Shown here one piece after another: positions 41,602 through 48,132 of a stretch of DNA of 48,132 bases (within the stretch, counting starts at the first letter, position 1; the number at the start of each line of letters is the position of its first letter). The position numbers and the translations under genes were made by a program. The notes beneath the pieces were generated by a model that did no database searches, was not told where the DNA came from, and saw only the letters and a list, made by a program, of their open reading frames with translations. Source of the DNA: Limosilactobacillus gastricus DSM 16045 (GTDB taxonomy: Bacteria > Bacillota > Bacilli > Lactobacillales > Lactobacillaceae); assembly GCF_001434365.1 (NCBI RefSeq), contig NZ_AZFN01000016.1, positions 1 to 48,132 of the forward strand, written 5' to 3'.

Positions 41602-43107
41602 ATGGAAGAAAAACAACAGTCATCAGTCGTCACCAAGATTTCCCTCGGCGGATTAATTTTGATGATTTTTTCGTCAATTTTTGGTTGGAACAATTCGTTA
41701 ACCGCTTTTTATCAAATGGGTTATGCCAGCATTTTATGGTATTTAGTGGCAGCCATCTTATTCTTTGTTCCCTCATCGTTAATGTTTGCTGAATATGGGG
41801 CCGCTTTTAAGGCCGCGCGTGGAGGAATCTTTTCCTGGCTACGGGGTTCAATTGGTGAAAAACCGGCCTTTATTGGGACTTTTTTGTGGCTAGCCGCTTG
41901 GGTGGTCTGGTTAGTTTCTTCTAGTCAATATTTCCTCGTGGCGGTTTCAACCATGATTTTTGGTAAAGATGTCACTACCAGTTGGCATCTTTTCGGCTTA
42001 TCTTCGGACCTGACCTTAGGGATTTTAGAAGTTTTATTTTTAGTAACCGTCACTTTTATTGCCACGCACGGGATTGATAAGATTGTTAAGGTAACCTCGT
42101 TTGCCGGAATCTTTACCATGGCGATGCCAATTGCTTTTTTGGTGATTAGCGCCATTATTTTAATAATGCATCATGGAACCTTAGCTGAACCGATTACGAC
42201 AGCCAATTTGATTCATTCCCCCAATCATAATTTTGTCTCGCCGATTGCAGTGGTGTCCTTTCTTGTTTATGCCATCTTTGCTTTTGGGGGCATGGAAACC
42301 ATGGCGGGCGTAATTGATAATGTTGATCAGCCTGAGAAAACCTTTCCCAAAGGGGTCTTAATTGGTTGTGGGATGATGGCCTGTCTATATTTCTTAGTCA
42401 TTTTCTTATGTGGGATCAGTACTAATTGGAATGCAATTTTAGGAAAATCCAATGTTAACCTGGCCAATGTTGAGTATGTCATTATCAATAATTTGGGCCT
42501 TGAAATCGGCAAAGGCTTTGGCATGGGTCATGCTAATTCACTATTGCTAGGGCGGATTTTCTCCCACATCGCTGCCTTTGCCGACGTCTTTGGTGGGATT
42601 GGAGCGGCTTTTGTGATGACTTATTCACCAATCAAGTCCTTTGTCCAAGGTTGTGACCAACGGCTCTTACCTAAGCGATTTACAACCATGAATCAACACG
42701 GGATGCCGGCTTTTGCCATGTGGTGTCAGGTGGTAGTCGTATCTTGTATTATTATGTTCATTGCTTGTGGTGGGGCGGCCGCTAGCACTTTCTATACGAT
42801 TTTAACGGATATGATGAATGTCGGTTCGTCCACGCCGTACCTGTTCTTAATTGGCGCCTTTCCCTTCTTTAAAATGAAAGAAGGTTTGGACCGCCCCTTT
42901 GTCTTTTATCGGCGGATGTCCTTTACCTGGGTGGTAACCATCATTGTTTGGCTAGTGATCGCCATTGGAATTATCTTTACGATTATTCAACCAATTATTG
43001 AAGGTGAATACATGACCTCCTTCTGGACCGCCTTTGGACCGGTCTTCTTTGGGGCAGTCGCTTGGATTTTCTACACCCGCGCTGAAAAACGGGGGACCTT
43101 AGATTAA
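41602..43107 (+). CDS. yjeM: APC family transporter, YjeM/glutamate-GABA antiporter-like
   Basis: 501 aa, about twelve spans. SLGGLILMIFSSIFGWNNSLTAFYQMGYAS is typical of YjeM-like members of the amino acid/polyamine superfamily; later motifs include IFAFGGMETMAGVIDN. The substrate is not known, possibly glutamate or another amino acid. It starts 17 nt after yeiH with a weak ribosome-binding site, suggesting coupling. Confidence 0.85.
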   Translation: MEEKQQSSVVTKISLGGLILMIFSSIFGWNNSLTAFYQMGYASILWYLVAAILFFVPSSLMFAEYGAAFKAARGGIFSWLRGSIGEKPAFIGTFLWLAAWVVWLVSSSQYFLVAVSTMIFGKDVTTSWHLFGLSSDLTLGILEVLFLVTVTFIATHGIDKIVKVTSFAGIFTMAMPIAFLVISAIILIMHHGTLAEPITTANLIHSPNHNFVSPIAVVSFLVYAIFAFGGMETMAGVIDNVDQPEKTFPKGVLIGCGMMACLYFLVIFLCGISTNWNAILGKSNVNLANVEYVIINNLGLEIGKGFGMGHANSLLLGRIFSHIAAFADVFGGIGAAFVMTYSPIKSFVQGCDQRLLPKRFTTMNQHGMPAFAMWCQVVVVSCIIMFIACGGAAASTFYTILTDMMNVGSSTPYLFLIGAFPFFKMKEGLDRPFVFYRRMSFTWVVTIIVWLVIAIGIIFTIIQPIIEGEYMTSFWTAFGPVFFGAVAWIFYTRAEKRGTLD

Positions 43108-43120
43108 TTAGGAGGGTCAG

Positions 43121-44257
43121 ATGAAGTTTGTGATTGCCCCAGATTCTTTTAAAGAAAGTATGACGGCTTTAGTGGCTGCCCAAGCGATTCAAACTGGTTT
43201 GTTAAGAGCGCTACCCACGGCGCAATGTCAATTAATTCCTCTAGCCGATGGAGGTGAGGGGACCGTGGCTACCTTGGTGCATGCTCATCAAGGGGAAATG
43301 GTGTTAACTTTGACCGCTGGGCCCTTGCCTGGTCAAACGATCCAGGGGACTTATGGACTAATTGATAATGGGGAAACAGCGGTGATTGAAGTGGCCGTTG
43401 CTGATGACTTGACGTTAGTTCCTCGCCAACAACGGGATCCCTTATTAGCCAGTTCTTATGGAACGGGTCAACAAATCTTAGCAGCCTTAGCTCGAGGGGT
43501 ACAACGCATCATCATTGGTTTGGGTGGCAGTGCCAGTGTTGATGGTGGACTTGGGATTTTACAGGCTTTAGGAGCGCGGTGCCTGGATGATCAAGGGCAA
43601 CCAGTACCAGCTGGTGGGCAAGGATTAAGTCAAGTTGCCACCATCGATCTATCAACGATTGATCCGCGTTTAAGTCAGGCTGAACTTATCTTAGCTAGTG
43701 ACGTCACCAACCCGCTCTTAGGTCCTCATGGTGCCGCCAAGGTCTTTGGTCCACAAAAGGGGGCGACTCCCAAAATGGTCGTGACTTTAGAAGCAGGGAT
43801 GAAAAACTTTGCTCGACGAATGAATGTAACCGTGGGTCGTGATTTTAGTCAGGTGGCCGGATCGGGAGCAGCCGGGGGGATTGGTTTTGCGCTTTTAGTA
43901 TTAGGCGGTCAATTGCAATCTGGAATCGAATTAATGATGGCGGCGACAAACTTATCGCAAGCTATTCAAACAGCTGATATGGTCATTACTGGAGAAGGGC
44001 GGATTGATGGGCAAACCTCATTTGGAAAAGTACCGGCCGGGGTCGCTCGCTTGGCCAAGCAAGCCCACAAACCCTTAATTGCGATTGGTGGGAGCCTCGG
44101 TGATGATCTTTCTGCTTTATATGATATGGGTTTCACCGCCATCTTTTCCTGTCTAAGTAGCGTTAAATCCCTAGACCAAGTCTTAGCCCAGGGTCCAGCT
44201 AATCTCTCCCGGACCGCGGAGAATATTGGGCGGCTCTTAGTATTGAAGTCTAAATAA
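43121..44257 (+). CDS. glxK: Glycerate kinase
   Basis: 378 aa. KFVIAPDSFKESMTALVAAQAI at the N terminus, PLADGGEGTVATLV, GLGGSASVDGGLGILQALGA and GEGRIDGQTSFGKVPAGVA are the conserved motifs of the GlxK/GarK family. It phosphorylates glycerate with ATP, feeding glycolysis. AGGAGGG precedes the ATG, 13 nt after the antiporter. Confidence 0.94.
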   Translation: MKFVIAPDSFKESMTALVAAQAIQTGLLRALPTAQCQLIPLADGGEGTVATLVHAHQGEMVLTLTAGPLPGQTIQGTYGLIDNGETAVIEVAVADDLTLVPRQQRDPLLASSYGTGQQILAALARGVQRIIIGLGGSASVDGGLGILQALGARCLDDQGQPVPAGGQGLSQVATIDLSTIDPRLSQAELILASDVTNPLLGPHGAAKVFGPQKGATPKMVVTLEAGMKNFARRMNVTVGRDFSQVAGSGAAGGIGFALLVLGGQLQSGIELMMAATNLSQAIQTADMVITGEGRIDGQTSFGKVPAGVARLAKQAHKPLIAIGGSLGDDLSALYDMGFTAIFSCLSSVKSLDQVLAQGPANLSRTAENIGRLLVLKSK

Positions 44258-44262
44258 TGTTT

Positions 44263-44299
44263 AAAATCCTTGAATCAAATGTTGGTTCAAGGATTTTTA
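44263..44299 (+). terminator. Terminator of glxK
   Basis: AAAATCCTTGAA pairs with TTCAAGGATTTT around 11 nt, in a T-rich context. Confidence 0.88.
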
Positions 44300-44310
44300 T
44301 ATATACTAGG

Positions 44311-44364
44311 TTGACACGGTGTCATCGAAGTGTATAATGATCATCGAAAAGTGACACGGTGTCA
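44311..44364 (+). promoter_or_regulatory. Promoter with twin TGACACGGTGTCA operators
   Basis: TTGACA (44311-44316), 16 bp, TATAAT (44333-44338), both perfect boxes. The 13-nt palindrome TGACACGGTGTCA overlaps the -35 (44312-44324) and recurs downstream of the start (44352-44364), 40 bp apart. This is a strongly repressible promoter. The palindrome resembles TetR-family operators, but no regulator gene is adjacent. Confidence 0.82.
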
Positions 44365-44383
44365 CCGTGAGGAGGTAAGTATA

Positions 44384-45445
44384 ATGTTTTTAGCCTTACA
44401 TGAAATGAAACATGAAAAACTCCGTTATGGCATGGTAATTTTCATGATTATGTTAATCAGCTACTTGGTCTTCGTTTTGGCGGCCCTAGCTTTAGGTCTG
44501 GCTAACCAAGAGTATCAGGCACTAGACACTTGGAATGTGAAAAGTGCGGTCATGACGACAACTTCTGATAAGGAACTTCGGCAGTCTACATTGACGCCAC
44601 AACAGGTAAAAAATTTAACGAAGAATCAGGATAATGCGGTCATTGCCATTAATTCGGTGATTGCAAAAGCCAGTGGTAAGAAGCAAGTGGCCTCAACTTT
44701 TGTCGGTATTGATAAAGACCAATTTATCTACCATGATTTGAAATTGACCAGTGGTCATAAACCAACTAATAGCCACCAAGTGGTCGTAAATGAAAGCTAT
44801 CAAAACGATGGCTATAAATTAGGTGATCAGATCAAGCTTGGTTCGGATCAGACCAAGTATCAAATTGTTGGTTTCGCTAAGGATTCGATGCTTCAGATTG
44901 CGCCCGTTATTTATGGAACGGTTTCAACCTGGCAACAAATTCGCGGGACTGGCAATCTTTTTGCCGGGAGTGCGGTCGTTTCAAAGAAATCATCAATTAA
45001 AGTCAATGAATCCGGCTTAAAGAGTTACCCGATTCAACAGGTGATTGAGAAGCTACCGGGTTATTCCGCTCAGAACATGACCTTTGAATTTATGATTGGT
45101 TTCTTATTGATCATTTCCTTGATTGTAATTGCGGTTTTCTTGTACATTATCACCATCCAAAAACTCAGTAATTACGCCGTTTTACGGGCGCAAGGAGTAC
45201 CGTCACGGTTTTTGGTGAATGCCACGATTGCTCAATCGATCTTACTGACAGTCAGTGGGTTAGTGATTGCAGTGCTGTTAGTTTGGGGAACTTCCTTACT
45301 TATGCCGGCGGCCGTCCCAATGTCCTTTAACTGGGGTTTAATGGGGGCGATCAGCTTAGGATTAGTCGTAATGTCCTTACTTGGTTCAATTATTCCGGTT
45401 CGGGTCGTCACCAAAGTGGACCCAGTATCCGTAATTGGAGGTTAA
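44384..45445 (+). CDS. FtsX/MacB-like ABC transporter permease
   Basis: 353 aa from the ATG at 44384 with GAGGAGG upstream; an upstream frame would cross the operator. One N-terminal span (about 19-40), a large extracytoplasmic MacB-like domain, then three C-terminal spans with the FtsX motif TIQKLSNYAVLRAQGVPSRFLV. With the ATPase after it, it forms a Lol/MacB-type exporter, often for peptides or antibiotics. Confidence 0.9.
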   Translation: MFLALHEMKHEKLRYGMVIFMIMLISYLVFVLAALALGLANQEYQALDTWNVKSAVMTTTSDKELRQSTLTPQQVKNLTKNQDNAVIAINSVIAKASGKKQVASTFVGIDKDQFIYHDLKLTSGHKPTNSHQVVVNESYQNDGYKLGDQIKLGSDQTKYQIVGFAKDSMLQIAPVIYGTVSTWQQIRGTGNLFAGSAVVSKKSSIKVNESGLKSYPIQQVIEKLPGYSAQNMTFEFMIGFLLIISLIVIAVFLYIITIQKLSNYAVLRAQGVPSRFLVNATIAQSILLTVSGLVIAVLLVWGTSLLMPAAVPMSFNWGLMGAISLGLVVMSLLGSIIPVRVVTKVDPVSVIGG

Positions 45446-45449
45446 GATC

Positions 45450-46124
45450 ATGGCAGAAATTGAATTAACAAACATTAACAAATTTTTTGGTGAAGATACG
45501 GCTCGAGTGCATGTCTTAAAAGATCTTAATTTTACGGCAAATCCCGGCGAGTTGGTACTGATTTTAGGCCCTTCTGGATCGGGGAAATCCACCTTTTTAA
45601 CAATTGCCGGAGGCTTACAAACCCCTGATTCAGGGACTGTGCTGGTTGATGGGCAAGATGTTTATCAATTATCCAGTAAACAACGGGACCGCTTGCGGCT
45701 AAATAAGATCGGCTTTGTCCTTCAAGCTTATAATTTGGTGCCATATTTAACGGTGCTAGAACAATTCAAGCTAGCTGATAAGGTAAAAGCTACGGGGAAT
45801 ATGAATCCTGCGCAATTAGATGAATTATTAAAAGATCTGGGGATTTATGAATTACGGCATAAGTATCCCGATCAATTATCTGGGGGTCAAAAACAACGGG
45901 TAGCGATTGCCCGGGCCCTGTATTCACAACCGAAGATTGTCTTAGCTGATGAGCCAACTGCCGCCTTAGATAGTCCGCGAGTGGCTGAAGTTGGGGCCTT
46001 GCTAGCTGATTTAGCGCACAAGCAAAACCGGGCGATTGTGGTGGTAACTCACGATGTTCGGCTGGAAGAATTTGCTGATCAGACTTATCGCTTATCCGAT
46101 GGGGTGATGACCAAACAAAATTAA
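45450..46124 (+). CDS. ABC transporter ATP-binding protein
   Basis: 224 aa from the ATG at 45450 with TTGGAGG upstream. Walker A GPSGSGKST (about 41-49), LNKIGFVLQAYNLVPYLTV (Q-loop), LSGGQKQRVAIARAL (signature), VLADEPTAALD (Walker B). It belongs to the LolD/MacB ATPase group and pairs with the permease 4 nt upstream. Both are under the twin TGACAC operator. Confidence 0.95.
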   Translation: MAEIELTNINKFFGEDTARVHVLKDLNFTANPGELVLILGPSGSGKSTFLTIAGGLQTPDSGTVLVDGQDVYQLSSKQRDRLRLNKIGFVLQAYNLVPYLTVLEQFKLADKVKATGNMNPAQLDELLKDLGIYELRHKYPDQLSGGQKQRVAIARALYSQPKIVLADEPTAALDSPRVAEVGALLADLAHKQNRAIVVVTHDVRLEEFADQTYRLSDGVMTKQN

Positions 46125-46137
46125 ATACCAAGTATTA

Positions 46138-46164
46138 GGACGTGTCGGGCTGGCACGTCTTTTG
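46138..46164 (+). terminator. Terminator of the ABC exporter
   Basis: GACGTG pairs with CACGTC around a GC-rich loop, followed by TTTT. Confidence 0.7.
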
Positions 46165-46243
46165 CTTTAAAAAAGTAAGCAAAATAATTGTGTTGAAAAA
46201 GGGACGTGGTATTCTAAGAATAATGAATATGAGGAGGGTACTT

Positions 46244-47566
46244 ATGGAAACGATCAAAAATCTGGTAATTGGCTTTGGTAAGGGTGGTAAGACCCTGGCA
46301 AAGACTCTTGCCCAACGTGGTGAAGCGGTGATGGTAGTTGAACAATCTAGTCAAATGTATGGTGGGACTTGTATTAATGTTGGCTGCCTGCCATCCAAGA
46401 ATATGATCATTAATAGTGAACGGCACCTCTCTTTTGCGGAGGGAGTGGTCCATCAAAGTGCCTTAACTGATCGCTTGCGGAATAAAAATTACCATATGCT
46501 CGCCGATGAACCCACAGTTGAGGTAGTGGATGGAAAAGCGCGATTTATGGGCGATCATCAAGTCGAAATTGAGCTAGGCAATGGTGATCATCGTCAGGTG
46601 GAGGCTGAGCGCGTCTTTATTGATACCGGTGCCCAACCTGTGATTCCTGATATTCCAGGTCTAACCTTAGGTGAGCGGATTATCACTTCAAAAGAAGCGC
46701 TGTCCTTACCCTATCAACCACAAACCATGGCGGTATTAGGGGCTGGACATATTGGTCTTGAATTTGCCTCGATGTATCACCAATATGGAACGGATGTAAC
46801 GGTGATTAATCGTCATGAGCACATACTTAATCATTATGATCGTGACGTGGCGGAAATGGTGGAACAAGACTTAATTAGCGCTGGAATTCACTTCCGGATG
46901 AACACGAATTTAGTTCAAGTGGAGGCGACCGCAGATCGGGTCACCCTAACCTTTGATAATGGAGAAAGCCAAACCTTGGATGCCTTGTTAGTAGCGAGCG
47001 GACGTCGACCAAATATTGATGATCTTGGCCTGGAAAATACGGGCATTCAATTAACTTCACAGGGGGCCATTCAAGTCAATGAACGGCTTGAAACCACGAT
47101 CCCAAATGTTTGGGCGATTGGGGATGTCAATGGTGGCCCACAATTTACTTATATCTCACTCGATGATTTTCGAATCATTAATAATCAACTCTTTGGGGAT
47201 CAGACGCGTTCGACCAAGGATCGCTTTGCGGTTCCAGCAACGACCTTCTTGACGCCGCCATTATCATCTGTAGGTCTCACCGAACAAGCTGCCCGTGCCC
47301 AAGGCTACAACATAAAGGTTTATCAACAGGCAGCTGCCGGAATTCCCAAGGCCCATGTAACGGAAGAAACACGGGGCTTATACAAGGTGATTGTTGATCA
47401 GGATACCCAGAAAATCCTGGGGGCAGTGATTTATGCTGCCGAATCCCATGAGGTTATTAATATTGTGGCTTTAGCGATGAAGACCCATCAGCCATACACC
47501 GTGCTCCGCGACATGATCTATACTCACCCAACCATGGCCGAAGTCTTTAATGACCTTCTAAAATAA
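46244..47566 (+). CDS. rclA: RclA-like flavoprotein disulfide reductase
   Basis: 440 aa from the ATG at 46244 with GAGGAGGG upstream; a longer frame from 46142 runs through the terminator. GFGKGGKTLAKTLAQRG and MYGGTCINVGCLPSKN (redox C43, C48) with LRNKNYHMLAD and FTYISLDDFRI closely resemble E. coli RclA as I remember it. RclA enzymes reduce hypothiocyanous acid and protect gut bacteria from host oxidants. The C-terminal THPTMAEVFNDL fits the dimerisation domain. Mercuric reductase is less likely because there is no heavy-metal domain. Confidence 0.85.
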   Translation: METIKNLVIGFGKGGKTLAKTLAQRGEAVMVVEQSSQMYGGTCINVGCLPSKNMIINSERHLSFAEGVVHQSALTDRLRNKNYHMLADEPTVEVVDGKARFMGDHQVEIELGNGDHRQVEAERVFIDTGAQPVIPDIPGLTLGERIITSKEALSLPYQPQTMAVLGAGHIGLEFASMYHQYGTDVTVINRHEHILNHYDRDVAEMVEQDLISAGIHFRMNTNLVQVEATADRVTLTFDNGESQTLDALLVASGRRPNIDDLGLENTGIQLTSQGAIQVNERLETTIPNVWAIGDVNGGPQFTYISLDDFRIINNQLFGDQTRSTKDRFAVPATTFLTPPLSSVGLTEQAARAQGYNIKVYQQAAAGIPKAHVTEETRGLYKVIVDQDTQKILGAVIYAAESHEVINIVALAMKTHQPYTVLRDMIYTHPTMAEVFNDLLK

Positions 47567-47626
47567 TTTGTCAGATTATTAGAAATCCATTAGAATATTC
47601 CAAAAGGCTAATGGAGGAAAAGATTA

Positions 47627-48091
47627 ATGGCATATGAGCAAGTTCGTGATTATTTTGAAGGACAAGGATTAGGGGATCGGGTATTGCGCTTAACCGATGC
47701 TAGCGATACGGTGGAACATGCGGCACAAGCAATTGGCTGTGAACCGGCCATGATCGCGAAAACTTTATCATTTTTAGTTGATGGTGAACCGATTCTAGTG
47801 GTAATGGCGGGAGATCAGAAAGCTGATAACCGTAAGTTCAAACAAGAATTTGGGACCCGACCACGGATGATTAAGTATGATGAAGTGGAAAGTTATATTG
47901 GTCATGCTCCCGGGGGCGTTTGCCCCTTTGCGGTAAAGGCAGGCGTTAAAACCTATTTAGATACCTCATTAAAACGATTTACGGATGTTTATCCAGCTGC
48001 GGGGGATGGTAATAGTGCGGTGCATCTTACTATTGCTGAGTTAGAAGAGCATGCCCATAACCAAGCCTGGATTGATGTTAGTAAGAGCTAA
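47627..48091 (+). CDS. YbaK/EbsC-type aminoacyl-tRNA deacylase
   Basis: 154 aa, one YbaK/ProX editing domain: HAAQAIGCEPAMIAKTLSFLVDG, GDQKADNRKFKQEFG, IGHAPGGVCPFAV and LTIAELEE. Family members remove mischarged amino acids, for example Cys from tRNA-Pro. ATGGAGGAA precedes the ATG. Its stop lies 14 nt before the right IS-like end. Confidence 0.88.
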   Translation: MAYEQVRDYFEGQGLGDRVLRLTDASDTVEHAAQAIGCEPAMIAKTLSFLVDGEPILVVMAGDQKADNRKFKQEFGTRPRMIKYDEVESYIGHAPGGVCPFAVKAGVKTYLDTSLKRFTDVYPAAGDGNSAVHLTIAELEEHAHNQAWIDVSKS

Positions 48092-48104
48092 AAAAAGATG
48101 AAGC

Positions 48105-48131
48105 AGAAGTGAACCCCCTAAGTTGGACAGA
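48105..48131. repeat. IS-type terminal inverted repeat at right edge
   Basis: Exact reverse complement of bases 1-27. The putative element starts at 48110 (TGAACCCCCTAAGTTGG) and continues beyond the window. The extra five matching bases (48105-48109) next to it also match on the left side, possibly by chance. Confidence 0.6.
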
Positions 48132-48132
48132 T

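Overview
The window looks like chromosomal DNA of a lactic acid bacterium of the family Lactobacillaceae. The grounds are: low-to-moderate GC by eye, strong GGAGG ribosome-binding sites with frequent GTG/TTG starts, a DUF4811 gene paired with a DHA2 drug exporter, a plantaricin-like three-component bacteriocin locus, ATP-type PEP carboxykinase, cre-like CcpA sites, and a lactobacillus-style type II-A CRISPR system. The genus cannot be fixed from the sequence alone. The two ends of the window are a perfect 27-nt inverted repeat resembling an IS3/IS150-type terminus, so the window is probably the unique DNA between two copies of one insertion sequence.

Layout. 0-6.4 kb: two TetR-controlled membrane/efflux units (a YhgE/Pip-like protein; a DHA2 exporter with DUF4811), a YafQ-DinJ toxin-antitoxin pair and a zinc-ribbon DUF4767 protein. 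6.4-13.5 kb: a dispersed intergenic element, an AlbA/Schlafen-type ATP-binding regulator followed by a SWIM-SNF2 helicase, an AAA ATPase behind a regular array of AAGTATA boxes, and a second RelE/DinJ pair. 13.5-21 kb: a complete type II-A CRISPR-Cas locus (cas9, antisense-oriented tracrRNA, cas1, cas2, csn2, 18 repeats) whose array is built mostly from three copies of one four-spacer block, and whose cas9 promoter carries a near-consensus cre. 21-27.6 kb: HicAB, a PD-(D/E)XK nuclease, two paralogous small-peptide loci that look like type I toxin-antitoxin systems with a convergent antisense RNA, a beta-propeller gene broken at a G run, and guanine deaminase.

27.6-34.2 kb: AzlCD amino-acid exporter, then a bacteriocin locus with three double-glycine peptides, a pheromone, a histidine kinase, a LytTR response regulator and a C39 ABC exporter. 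The response regulator has an in-frame stop and the divergent immunity-like gene has a 1-nt frameshift, so the locus seems to be decaying or switched off. 34.2-48.1 kb: metabolism and transport: amidase, amino-acid ABC permease and binding lipoprotein, HAD phosphatase, cytochrome-b5-like protein, PEP carboxykinase with a cre-like site, YeiH, YjeM-like antiporter, glycerate kinase, a MacB-like ABC exporter under a twin TGACAC-type operator, RclA-like flavoprotein reductase and a YbaK-type tRNA deacylase.

The middle third is a defence and addiction island: CRISPR, five toxin-antitoxin modules of three kinds, an SNF2 helicase, an AAA ATPase and a stand-alone nuclease. The most promising less-described items are the twin type I-like loci (22.8 and 27.2 kb), the phased AAGTATA array, the block-duplicated CRISPR array, and the bacteriocin peptides sharing an NSSPF tail. 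No tRNA, rRNA, transposase or replication gene was seen.
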